From NCBI RefSeq assembly GCF_000010085.1, contig NC_007712.1:434001-498000 (forward strand): 64,000 nt of DNA, written 5' to 3'. Under the pieces are notes generated by a model that did not search any database, was not told where the DNA came from, and saw only the letters and a program-made list of their open reading frames with translations. Positions 54,428 to 63,084 of this stretch are shown in pieces (within the stretch, counting starts at the first letter, position 1; each line of letters opens with the position of its first letter). This DNA is from Sodalis glossinidius str. 'morsitans' (GTDB lineage Bacteria > Pseudomonadota > Gammaproteobacteria > Enterobacterales > Enterobacteriaceae). Both the position numbers and the translations under genes were made by a program.

Positions 54428-55255
54428 TTGGAAAGCCTGTTGAAACTTCCTGTGGCGCGTGGGGCCAATATCAGGATTTTACAAATCACCGATACTCACC
54501 TATTTGCAGGTGAGGACGAGACGTTGCTCGGGGTGAAAACGTTTCGCAGCTACAGCGCGGTGCTGAAGGCGGTACAGGCTGAACAGCGGCATTTTGATTT
54601 GGTGGTCGCTACGGGCGATCTGGCGCAGGATCACTCGCCGCAGGCTTATCGGCATTTCGCCGCCGGCATAGCCCGGCTGCCTGCGCCCTGTGTCTGGCTG
54701 CCGGGCAATCATGACTTTCAGCCGGCGATGGTCGATGTGCTGGCGGAGTGCGGGATTTCCTGCGCCAAACAGGTGTTGATAGGCGACGAGTGGCAATTGC
54801 TGCTGCTGGACAGCCAGGTTTACGGCGTGCCTCACGGCGAACTGAGTGACTACCAGCTCGAGTGGCTGGCGCGGGCGCTGGCCAGCCAGCCTGAGCGCCA
54901 TACGCTGCTGTTGCTGCATCACCATCCTTTCCCCTCCGGCTGTATCTGGCTTGACCAGCATAGCTTGCGCAACGCCCATATGCTGGCGGAGGTGCTACAG
55001 CCCCATCAGCGGGTGAAGACCCTGCTGTGCGGCCACATTCATCAGGAACTGGACGTTGATTGGCTGGGCCGGCGCGTGCTGGCGACGCCTTCCACCTGCG
55101 TGCAGTTCAAGCCGCACTGCACCAATTTTACCATTGATACCCTTGGTCCCGGCTGGCGCTATCTCGACCTGCTGCCGGGCGGCCTGCTACAGACCGAAGT
55201 GCACCGGCTGGACGGGGCCGAACACCAGCCCGACACCGATTACGAAGGCTACTGA
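54428..55255 (+). CDS. cpdA: 3',5'-cyclic AMP phosphodiesterase CpdA
   Basis: 275 residues, E. coli length, with a TTG start codon as in E. coli. Metallophosphoesterase motifs in order: ITDTHLFAG, ATGDLAQDHS, WLPGNHDFQP, LLLHHHPFPSG and CGHIHQELD. It hydrolyses cAMP and so tunes CRP signalling. Its TGA overlaps the ATG of yqiA (TGATG), so the two are translationally coupled. Intact. Confidence 0.96.
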   Translation: MESLLKLPVARGANIRILQITDTHLFAGEDETLLGVKTFRSYSAVLKAVQAEQRHFDLVVATGDLAQDHSPQAYRHFAAGIARLPAPCVWLPGNHDFQPAMVDVLAECGISCAKQVLIGDEWQLLLLDSQVYGVPHGELSDYQLEWLARALASQPERHTLLLLHHHPFPSGCIWLDQHSLRNAHMLAEVLQPHQRVKTLLCGHIHQELDVDWLGRRVLATPSTCVQFKPHCTNFTIDTLGPGWRYLDLLPGGLLQTEVHRLDGAEHQPDTDYEGY

Positions 55256-55836
55256 TGGCGACGCTGCTGTATCTCCACGGGTTCAATAGTTCCCCCTTGT
55301 CTGCCAAGGCCAACGCCCTCGGTGCCTGGCTTGCGCGCCATCATCCCGAGATTGAGCTGCTGGTGCCGCAGTTGCCGGTTTATCCCGCCGACGCGGCGGA
55401 AATGATGGAAACCCTGGTGATGGAGCGGGCCGGGGAAACGCTGGGGCTGGTCGGATCGTCCCTCGGTGGCTATTTCGCCACCTGGCTCTCGCAATCCTTT
55501 TTGTTGCCAGCGGTGGTCGTCAATCCGGCGGTGCGGCCGTTTGATCTGCTCACGGGCTATCTGGGGGAAAACCTGAACCCCTTCACCGGCGAGACATATG
55601 TTCTGGCGCCACGGCATATCTATGATTTAAAGGTGATGCAGATCGACGTGCTGGAGTCGCCGGATCTTATCTGGCTGCTGGCGCAAAGCTGCGACGAGAT
55701 CCTCGATTATCGCCAGGCGGTGGCCTACTACACCCACTGTCGCCAGACCGTCGAGTCCGGCGGTAACCATGCATTCGTGGGATTTGACCATTATTTCTCC
55801 TCTATCGTGCATTTTTTGAGGCTTACCGTCGGGTGA
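55255..55836 (+). CDS. yqiA: Esterase YqiA
   Basis: 193 residues. YLHGFNSSPLSAKANALGAW and the nucleophile elbow GLVGSSLGGYFATWLSQSF (Ser) with a C-terminal His (NHAFVGFDHYFSSIVHFL) make an alpha/beta hydrolase of the UPF0227/YqiA family. E. coli YqiA cleaves short acyl and palmitoyl-CoA esters. Intact and coupled to cpdA. Confidence 0.95.
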   Translation: MATLLYLHGFNSSPLSAKANALGAWLARHHPEIELLVPQLPVYPADAAEMMETLVMERAGETLGLVGSSLGGYFATWLSQSFLLPAVVVNPAVRPFDLLTGYLGENLNPFTGETYVLAPRHIYDLKVMQIDVLESPDLIWLLAQSCDEILDYRQAVAYYTHCRQTVESGGNHAFVGFDHYFSSIVHFLRLTVG

Positions 55837-55930
55837 GGTCGCAAACCGGGCGGCGCAGAATATCTGCTTCCCGAAGGCCGGCCTTTGCGGTAGGCTCTCC
55901 AACAATTTGTCACGAAATATGATTTAAGCC

Positions 55931-57826
55931 ATGACTCAATCAAGCTATAACGCCGACGCGATAGAAGTACTCAGCGGACTGGAACCGGTCCGCCGCCGCC
56001 CGGGGATGTACACCGATACCTTGCGGCCCAATCATCTTGGACAGGAAGTCATCGATAACAGCGTCGACGAGGCGCTTGCCGGCCACGCCCGGCGCATTGA
56101 TGTGATTTTGCACCCCGATCAGTCGCTGGAAGTCACCGACGACGGGCGCGGTATGCCGGTGGACATTCACCCCGAAGAGGGTGTGCCGGCGGTGGAGTTA
56201 ATCCTGTGCCGGCTGCATGCCGGTGGTAAGTTCTCCAACAAAAACTATCAATTTTCCGGCGGTCTGCACGGCGTAGGCATCTCGGTGGTCAACGCCCTGT
56301 CAACCCGGGTCGAGGTGACGGTGCGCCGCAACGGCAACGTATACCGCATTGCGTTTGAAAACGGCGATAAAGTCGAAGACCTGAGCGTGGTCGGTACCTG
56401 TCCCAAGCGTAATACCGGTACCAGCGTGCATTTCTGGCCGGACGAACATTTTTTCGACAGTCCCCGCTTTTCGGTGTCGCGCCTGACCCATTTGCTGAAA
56501 GCGAAGGCGGTACTGTGCCCTGGCGTGGAAATCGTTTTTCAGGATCGGGTCAATAATACCGAGCAGCGCTGGTGCTACGAGGCGGGTCTGACCGATTACC
56601 TGAATGAAGCGATCAACGGGCTTATCACGTTGCCGGAGACACCCTTTGTCGGTGCGGTGAGCGGCGATACCGAAACGGTGGATTGGGTGCTGTTATGGCT
56701 ACCGGAAGGGGGGGAACTGCTGACAGAGAGCTATGTCAATCTGATCCCCACGCCCCAGGGCGGAACGCATGTAAACGGGCTGCGTCAAGGGTTGTTGGAC
56801 GCGATGCGCGAGTTTTGCGAATACCGTAATATTCTGCCGCGCGGCGTCAAGCTGTCGGCGGACGACATTTGGGAGCGCTGCACTTATGTGCTCTCGGTGA
56901 AAATGCAGGATCCGCAGTTCGCGGGCCAGACCAAAGAGCGTCTATCGTCGCGGCAAAGCGCCGCCTTCGTTTCCGGCGTGGTGAAAGATGCCTTTATTCT
57001 ATGGTTAAACCAGAATATACAGGTGGCGGAACAACTGGCGGAGCTGGCGATCGCCAGCGCCCAGCGGCGCCTGCGCGCGGCGAAAAAGGTGGTGCGTAAA
57101 AAGCTGACCAGCGGGCCGGCGCTGCCGGGCAAGCTGGCCGACTGTACCGCCCAGGATCTGGTGCGTACGGAGCTGTTTCTGGTGGAAGGGGATTCGGCGG
57201 GCGGATCCGCCAAGCAGGCGCGTGACCGCGAATATCAGGCGATCATGCCGCTGAAGGGGAAGATTCTTAACACCTGGGAAGTCTCTTCCGATGAAGTGCT
57301 GGCCTCCCAGGAAGTACATGATATTTCGGTGGCGCTGGGTATCGATCCCGATAGCAACGATTTAAGCCAGCTGCGTTACGGTAAAATCTGCATCCTGGCG
57401 GATGCCGATTCCGATGGTCTGCATATCGCCACGCTGCTGTGCGCTTTGTTCATGCAACACTTTCGCAAGCTGGTGGAAGAGGGGCATGTTTATGTGGCGA
57501 TGCCGCCGCTCTACCGTATCGATCTGGGTAAAGAAGTTTATTACGCCCTTGATGAGGAAGAAAAAACCGGTGTGCTGGAGCAGTTGAAGCGCAAAAAGGG
57601 CAAGCCCAACGTACAGCGTTTTAAAGGTTTGGGTGAAATGAACCCGTTGCAGCTTCGCGAAACGACGCTTGATCCCAATACCCGTCGGTTGGTGCAGTTA
57701 ACGGTCGGCGCGGACGACGTGCAGCAGACGCTGGCGATGATGGATATGTTGCTGGCGAAGAAACGTTCGGAAGACCGTCGCAACTGGCTGCAGGAAAAGG
57801 GCGACGAAGCAGAAATCGAGGTCTGA
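55931..57826 (+). CDS. parE: DNA topoisomerase IV subunit B
   Basis: 631 residues. GHKL ATPase features: VIDNSVDEALAGHARRIDVI, DDGRGMPVDIHPEEGVPAVE and FSGGLHGVGISVVNALSTRV. TOPRIM features: LFLVEGDSAGGSAKQARDRE, EGDSAGGSA and ILADADSDGLHIATLL (acidic DxD), and the C-terminal QRFKGLGEMNPLQLRETTLD. With ParC it decatenates daughter chromosomes and is a quinolone target. Intact. Confidence 0.98.
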   Translation: MTQSSYNADAIEVLSGLEPVRRRPGMYTDTLRPNHLGQEVIDNSVDEALAGHARRIDVILHPDQSLEVTDDGRGMPVDIHPEEGVPAVELILCRLHAGGKFSNKNYQFSGGLHGVGISVVNALSTRVEVTVRRNGNVYRIAFENGDKVEDLSVVGTCPKRNTGTSVHFWPDEHFFDSPRFSVSRLTHLLKAKAVLCPGVEIVFQDRVNNTEQRWCYEAGLTDYLNEAINGLITLPETPFVGAVSGDTETVDWVLLWLPEGGELLTESYVNLIPTPQGGTHVNGLRQGLLDAMREFCEYRNILPRGVKLSADDIWERCTYVLSVKMQDPQFAGQTKERLSSRQSAAFVSGVVKDAFILWLNQNIQVAEQLAELAIASAQRRLRAAKKVVRKKLTSGPALPGKLADCTAQDLVRTELFLVEGDSAGGSAKQARDREYQAIMPLKGKILNTWEVSSDEVLASQEVHDISVALGIDPDSNDLSQLRYGKICILADADSDGLHIATLLCALFMQHFRKLVEEGHVYVAMPPLYRIDLGKEVYYALDEEEKTGVLEQLKRKKGKPNVQRFKGLGEMNPLQLRETTLDPNTRRLVQLTVGADDVQQTLAMMDMLLAKKRSEDRRNWLQEKGDEAEIEV

Positions 57827-58137
57827 GCGACTGGCACTGCCGACATGTCCATCAGACGTCGTGGGTTTCCGCTTTATGGCGTCATGCTTAGGAGCCGCTT
57901 TCTGACGTTATACTTACGAGCCGCTCATCGCCAGCGCTATGCGGTGGCGGTGGCCCGAGGGGGCAACCTGCAAGACGCCGTCGAGCTGTTTTTTTACCTC
58001 CCCAGTCCTCTCCTGACAGCGCCGGATTTCGGTGTTAAAGGCTTTTAACAGGCACTTTAGGCTAAACCTCCCCTTCCACGGCAGGCGCCGACGTTAGGTT
58101 GCTGGCGTCGGGCGTCGGTGTTAGTATTTGGCTATCA
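57827..58137. other. Intergenic region parE-mtnB, decayed sequence
   Basis: About 310 bases with only short frames (one of 67 codons at 57845) that I do not recognise. GC-rich inverted sequence near 58085-58120 could be a parE terminator. Confidence 0.4.
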
Positions 58138-58153
58138 AGACATATAGATGGCT
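58138..58153 (+). promoter_or_regulatory. MetJ-like operator before mtnBCD
   Basis: AGACATAT AGATGGCT are two adjacent octamers resembling the met box AGACGTCT, followed by AGATTCCC. The same surrounding pattern (GCTATCAAGA..TATAGA) occurs before mtnK, which supports a shared regulator. MetJ with S-adenosylmethionine would repress. Confidence 0.55.
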
Positions 58154-58209
58154 AGATTCCCGGACGGCACCTCTTCGGCGGATCATACAAGGACGCTTAT
58201 GCGGAAAAC

Positions 58210-58812
58210 ATGCAATTGGCTGAACTGGTCGCCGCCTGTCGTTGGATAGGGGCGAAGGGCTGGAGCCCGGCTACCGGCGGCAATATGTCGCAGCGGCGAG
58301 ACGTGCACAGCTGCTATATCACCGAGTCCGGCCTGGATAAAGGCCACCTCGACGCCGGCGATTTTCTCACGGTGGATATCCAGACTGGCGCGGCGCAGCC
58401 CGGCCGCCGGCCTTCGGCTGAAACCGGCTTACATACCTTCCTTTACCGGCGATTTCCCGAGGTCGGCTGCGTTCTCCATACCCATTCGGTCAGCGCAACG
58501 GTGCTGTCGCGGGCGGAGCAGGGAAGCACTCTGCGATTGTCCGGTTACGAGATGCAAAAATCGCTGACGGGACAAACCGATCATCGTGAGGAAGTGGCGA
58601 TTGCCGTTTTTGATAATTCTCAGGATATTCCTGCGCTGGTGCAGCGCATTGCCCTGCAAGATGCGCTAACCCCCCTGCGCTATGGTTTTTTGATGTGCGG
58701 GCATGGCCTGACCTGCTGGGGGCGGGACGTGCGCGAGGCCCGGCTCCATCTGGAAGGTCTCGAATTTTTGTTTGAGTGCGAGTGGCGCCGCCGTCTGCTG
58801 GAGGCTCAATGA
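58210..58812 (+). CDS. mtnB: Methylthioribulose-1-phosphate dehydratase
   Basis: 200 residues, class II aldolase fold. Zinc-binding histidines in LHTHSVSATVLS and GHGLTCWGRDV, plus PATGGNMSQR and the ETGLHTFLYRRFPEVGC substrate loop, match MtnB. It dehydrates methylthioribulose 1-phosphate in the methionine salvage pathway. It starts the mtnBCD operon and overlaps mtnC by 4 bases. The frame is intact, but two later steps are broken, so it may have no substrate. Confidence 0.9.
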   Translation: MQLAELVAACRWIGAKGWSPATGGNMSQRRDVHSCYITESGLDKGHLDAGDFLTVDIQTGAAQPGRRPSAETGLHTFLYRRFPEVGCVLHTHSVSATVLSRAEQGSTLRLSGYEMQKSLTGQTDHREEVAIAVFDNSQDIPALVQRIALQDALTPLRYGFLMCGHGLTCWGRDVREARLHLEGLEFLFECEWRRRLLEAQ

Positions 58813-59432
58813 TCCAGGCGGTGATTACCGATATTGAAGGCACTACCAGCGATATTCGCTTCGTGCAAGAGGTGCTGTTCCCCTATGTCCGTGAACGTTT
58901 GGCGGAGGTAGTGCAAACCCGCGCCGCTGATGCTGAGATCGCACAGGCTTTACAGGGGCTGCGCGCGGAGATCGGTCGGTATGATGCCGACAACGCGCAC
59001 CTGTTGACGGTGCTGTACGGTTTTATGGCTGAGGATCGAAAATCATCCGCGCTGAAAACCCTGCAGGGCATTATCTGGAGTGAAGGCTATCGGTAGGGGC
59101 TGGTGCTTGGCGTTTATTCGTCGGGATCGGTCGAAGCGCAGCAGCTGCTGTTTGGCCATAGCGTCAAGGGCGATCTGCGACCTCTCTTCAGTCAATATTT
59201 TGATACCCATGTGGGCGCGAAACGGCACTGCGACTCCTATCAGACTATCGCCGCCGAACTGGCGCTGCCGCTGGAGGCTATTTTATTTTTATCCGATGTT
59301 TATCAGGAGTTTGATGCAGCCCGTGCTGCCGGATGGCGTACCTGTCAGCTTATTCGCGACGAGAATATCGCCGGAGGCAGCCATCCGCAGGCGCATCGTT
59401 TTGATCAGATAAACCTGCAGGAGTTTGTTTAA
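58809..59432 (+). pseudogene. mtnC: Enolase-phosphatase MtnC, amber codon and deletion
   Basis: The start MIQAVITDIEGTTSDIRFVQ is the HAD motif I (DIEGTT). It reads to IIWSEGYR and then meets TAG at 59094; the frame continues in phase with LVLGVYSSGSVEAQQLLFGH, SQYFDTHVGAKRHCDSYQTI and ILFLSDVYQEFDAARAAGWR. Just after the stop about 20 residues of the family (the loop before LGVYSSGS) are missing. The enzyme would make acireductone. Nonsense plus deletion make it dead. Confidence 0.88.
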
Positions 59433-59977
59433 TGAGAGCACTGACCATTTATTCTGATACTGATGCCACGGCACCGCGTTGGCAAAGCCACGAGGGTGAC
59501 GCCATCCAGCGTGAGCTGAACGCTATCGGCGTGCGTTTCGAGCGCTGGCAGACCGATCGCGAACTGGGGGCGAACCCCGACGCCGATACGGTTATCGCTG
59601 CCTATCAAGATGCGATCGATCGCCTGGTGGCGGAAAAGGGCTATCAAAGCTGGGATGTCATTAGCATGCGCCCGGATAATCCCCAGCGCGAGACCCTGCG
59701 CACCAAATTTCTGGCGGAGCATACCCATGGCGAGGATGAAGTACGGTTTTTAGTCGAGGGCGCCGGTCTGTTTTGCCTGCATGTACAGGGAAAAATCTAT
59801 CAAATACTGTGCGAAAAAAATGATTTAATCTCGGTACCGGCCGGCACGGCGCACTGGTTTGATATGGGCGAAGCGCCCAGCTTTACCGCTATCCGGGTGT
59901 TTGACAACCCGGAGGGGTGGATTGCCCGTTTTACCGGAGATGCTATTGCTGATGAGTATCCGCGTTTGGTGCGTTAA
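59432..59977 (+). CDS. mtnD: Acireductone dioxygenase
   Basis: 181 residues, cupin fold. Metal ligands in [20 protein letters not shown] and the second motif [20 protein letters not shown] are present. It starts one base into the mtnC stop region (overlap of one base), so translation was coupled to mtnC. It oxidises acireductone to the 2-keto precursor of methionine. Intact, but upstream enzymes are broken. Confidence 0.92.
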
Positions 59978-60074
59978 GTTAGCGGTAGCGGGCTACTCAT
60001 GGCTGCAGTGCCCGCCTGACCGGTTCGGTCAGCGTCTGCCGGTAAAATAACCGCTTCCCCGGCGCGACACCGCC

Positions 60075-60725
60075 TTAGCCTAACGGCCGGCTGAACAGCC
60101 CTTCTGCTACCTGCTGCGGCGTCACGATGCCGGTATCCAGCACCCAGCCATCAATAAGCGCCGCCGGCGTGACGTCGAAGGCCGGATTGTAGACCTCCGC
60201 CCCGGCCGGCGCCCACTGGCACTGGCCGAAGCTGCCGGCCACGCTGGTTACCTCGGCGTCGTCGCGCTGCTCAATGGGGATGGCCTCGCCGCTGGGCAAC
60301 GGGCGTCGCAGGTGGTATGGGGCGCTGCCACACTAAAACGGCACCCCGTGCCAGCGGGCCAGTACGGCCAGGCTATAGGTGCCAATCTTGTTGGCGACAT
60401 CGCCATTGGTAGCAATTCTGTCGGCGCCGACCCAGACGGCGTCCACTTGGCCGCGCGCCATGAGGTCGGCCGCCATGCCATCGCATATCAGCCGGTAAGG
60501 TATGCCCTGTTTGCCCAGCTCCCAGGCGGTAAGCCGGCCGCCCTGCAGCAGCGGTCGGGTTTCATCCACCCACACCTGGGCGATATTGCCCTGACGGTGG
60601 GCGAGAGCGATGACGCCCAGCGCGCGGATGTGCTCTACCAACTGCGCCACATTCTCCGCTGGATGCCAGCGCTGCTGCTGCGGCAGCGCCTGCTGATCCA
60701 AAATCCATAGCTGATTATCCCTCAC
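60075..60725 (-). pseudogene. mtnA: Methylthioribose-1-phosphate isomerase MtnA, broken
   Basis: MRDNQLWILDQQALPQQQRW starts the gene at 60725, but VEHIRALGV jumps directly to IALAHRQGNIAQVWVDETRP: over 100 residues of the family's N-terminal half are missing. The central part with DETRPLLQGGRLTAWEL, GMAADLMARGQVDAVWVGAD and ATNGDVANKIGTYSLAVLAR is intact, then TAG follows HGVPF at 60335. The C-terminal end (PSGEAIPIEQRDDAEVTSVA, IVTPQQVAEGLFSRPLG) continues after the stop. MtnA isomerises MTR-1-P; here it cannot fold. Confidence 0.88.
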
Positions 60726-60813
60726 CTACAGGCTGGTAGTGCTAAACGTCCGCATCGCTATTATCCCTATCTGGTTATTGCATCTGGTTTGCTATTCTGC
60801 GAACATGCTATCA

Positions 60814-60829
60814 AGATGTATAGACGTCC
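60814..60829 (+). promoter_or_regulatory. MetJ-like operator before mtnK and mtnA
   Basis: AGATGTAT AGACGTCC are two adjacent octamers; the second matches the met box AGACGTCT at seven of eight positions. It lies between the divergent mtnA (start 60725) and mtnK (start 60880). Confidence 0.65.
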
Positions 60830-60879
60830 ACATGGTTTTACGCCTTTACGGCCTTTTGCAGCTCATCAGGGAAGTCGCT

Positions 60880-62079
60880 ATGACAGCTTACCGTACCCTT
60901 ACCGCCGATGACGCGGTAGTCTATGCCCGCCGTTTTGCCGGCCTAAGCCACCCCGAGACGCTTTGCGCCGCGCAGGAGGTCGGTGACGGCAATCTTGATT
61001 TGGTGTTTAAAATTCTTGATGCTGATGGCGTCAGCCGGGTCATCGTCAAACAGGCGCTGCCGTATGTCCGATGCGTGGGTGAGTCCTGGCCGTTAACGCT
61101 TGACCGCGCGCGTATCGAGGCGGAAACGCTGTTGATTCGTGGCCGTTATTGTCCGGCTCATACGGTGAGGGTCCTGCATCATAATCCGCAACTGGCGACG
61201 ATAGTGCTGGAGGATCTTTCCGACCACCGTATTTGGCACAGCGAGCTGGTCAAGGGCGGCTGGTATCCTGAGGCCGCCCGCCAACTGGGCGAATATCTGG
61301 CGCAGACGCTGTTTCACACCTCTGATTTTTATCAGCCCCCCGAAGAGAAAAAAACGAAGTTGCCCGTTTCGCTAATCCTGAGATGTGCCGGATAATGGAA
61401 GATCTGTTTTTTTACCGACCCCTATCGCGTCCATGAGTGCAACTCCTATGAGCCAGAGCTGGCGCAAGACGGGGCGGCGTTGCGTAACGATCGGGAACTG
61501 AAGCTCCGGGTGGCGGCGCTGAAGCACCGTTTCCTGATGAAAGCGGAATCGCTGCTGCATGGGGATATTCACATCGGATCCCTTTTTGTCGCCCACGAAC
61601 GACTGAAAGTGATCGATGCCGAATTCGGCTACTATGGTCCGGTGGGCTTTGATATCGGCACCACGATCGGCAACTTGCTGCTTAATTATTGCGGTTTGCC
61701 GGGGCTGTTACCGCTGCGCGAAGCCGCGGCGGGACGCGAGCAGCGTCTGCGTGACGTCCAGGTGGTTTGGCAGGCGTTTAGCGAAGGGTTCCGCGCCCTG
61801 GCGGCGGAAAAGAGCCGGGATGTCGCGCTGGCTGAACCGGGTTATGTACAGCTGTTTTTGCGCGAAGTGCTGCAAGATGCCATAGGTTATTGCGGCACCG
61901 AACTTATCCGGCGCACGGTGGGGCCGGCGAACGTGAGCGACCTTGACGGCATTCAGGATGCCGGGATGCGCCACGCCTGCCAGCGCCAGACGCTGGCGCT
62001 GGGCAAAATGCTGCTCCTCGCTGCGCCACAGATTCACGACGCCGCCACGTTGGATGCCCGCATACGTCAACATGCCTGA
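60880..62079 (+). pseudogene. mtnK: Methylthioribose kinase MtnK, frameshifted
   Basis: MTAYRTLTADDAVVYARRFA starts the gene; GDGNLDLVFKILDADGVSRV, VIVKQALPYVR and IVLEDLSDHRIWHSELVKGG are kinase N-lobe features. A base is lost near 61370 (the frame ends at RCAG), the neighbouring frame reads NPEMCRIMEDLFF, and a run of seven T at 61407-61413 restores the frame. The rest (LLHGDIHIGSLFVAHERLKV with the catalytic HGD, VIDAEFGYYGPVGFDIGTTI) is intact to 62079. Two compensating indels with a stop between them; probably dead, unless slippage rescues it. Confidence 0.85.
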
Positions 62080-62298
62080 GCGGCTGCCGTTACCTGGGGC
62101 CGGGCGCCGGTTTTTCCCTCGCACGCACGGCCCGCACCGGCATGGGCGGAATGGCTTTCTGTCCGGCGCTGTCCGTTGCGCGAGGGACAATTTTCTTGCT
62201 ATTGATACGATAAATCCTGATTCCTCTTCTATACTTAAATAACGATATCATGGAATTATGGTCAAAACGATACTCACTTAACAAGAAGGAACAGGGAA

Positions 62299-62382
62299 TG
62301 AAAATATTTCTGTGGATAATTGCCATTATTTTTATCGTCGGCCTGCTGACGTTGACCGGTGTGTTTAAATTGATCTTCTGAT
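62299..62382 (+). CDS. yohP: Small membrane protein YohP
   Basis: A 27-residue protein, MKIFLWIIAIIFIVGLLTLT then GVFKLIF, after AAGGAACAGGGA. It matches E. coli YohP (same length, MKIxLW start and GVFKxIF end) as I recall it. One hydrophobic helix, so it sits in the inner membrane. Function unknown; E. coli yohP mRNA and protein are studied as a small membrane-targeted gene. The location beside mtnK and ygiN is not the E. coli one. Confidence 0.8.
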
Positions 62383-62453
62383 GCCGACCGGCGCTAATGG
62401 CATACCCGTTAGCGCCAGCCTCCTGCCGCTTCGCCTCGCGTAACGTGGGGATA

Positions 62454-62476
62454 AAAAGAGTAAGCTGCCGCTTACC
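62454..62476 (-). terminator. ygiN terminator
   Basis: On the minus strand GTAAGC, TGCC-type loop and GCTTAC are followed by TCTTTTTA. It stands 25-47 bases after the ygiN stop codon. A separate stem (GGCGCTAA/TTAGCGCC, 62391-62417) follows yohP on the plus strand but has no T run. Confidence 0.7.
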
Positions 62477-62500
62477 GCCTTTCGGTCATGACTGCCGACT

Positions 62501-62812
62501 TCAGGCGTTACGTTTCTCCAGAATATGAAAAGTCACATCCATCACATCGTCACGAATATTGGCGCGGTGGGCATCCATATGCGCCATTTGCTGGTGTTGC
62601 TCCAAATGACGGATGCTCTTCCATTGTTCCAGCATAAAGATTGAGTCGGGTGTGGTTTTACGCCACGGTATTTGCGCTTTATAGTCGGTGAGCAAGGTGT
62701 ATTCGCCGCATCCGTCTTCGGCCAGTACGTTTGGCCTGAGCGATTCGATAGCGGCTAAAACCGCTTCTCTTCGTCCCGGTTTGACTTTGATTTCTGCAAT
62801 TACCGTGATCAT
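62501..62812 (-). CDS. ygiN: Quinol monooxygenase YgiN
   Basis: 103 residues from MITVIAEIKVKPGRREAVLA (start 62812; a longer frame to 62848 has no ribosome site). An ABM-domain (antibiotic biosynthesis monooxygenase) fold is seen: EYTLLTDYKAQIPWRKTTPD, IFMLEQWKSIRHLEQHQQMA and MDAHRANIRDDVMDVTFHIL. E. coli YgiN oxidises menadiol. Conserved position next to parC. Intact. Confidence 0.93.
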   Translation of the reverse strand: MITVIAEIKVKPGRREAVLAAIESLRPNVLAEDGCGEYTLLTDYKAQIPWRKTTPDSIFMLEQWKSIRHLEQHQQMAHMDAHRANIRDDVMDVTFHILEKRNA

Positions 62813-63084
62813 CGCTTCCTCTGTTTGACATTCGTTTGGGGGCGCCAATAGTTAACCAAAGACGCGGGCCGGATGCCCGTGATATTTTATCACACCCGTG
62901 ATTCGACCCACTTATTATACTGAATGCGTCGGCGCTTTAGCCACGCCAACCGTTTGGCGCCCGCGCGAGTACTGTGACAGCGAGGGGGAGTATAGGGTAG
63001 TATCATGTTCACGAACCCCATACCCGCGGTGTAGGGATGTGATTGCTCACGTGGCCATACCGCGGTCAGAGGAAATAATCATCA

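Noticed and set aside
59990..60040. Hairpin CTGACC/GGTCAG between mtnD and mtnA as terminator
   Set aside because: Short stem, no T run on either strand; evidence too thin to list as a feature.
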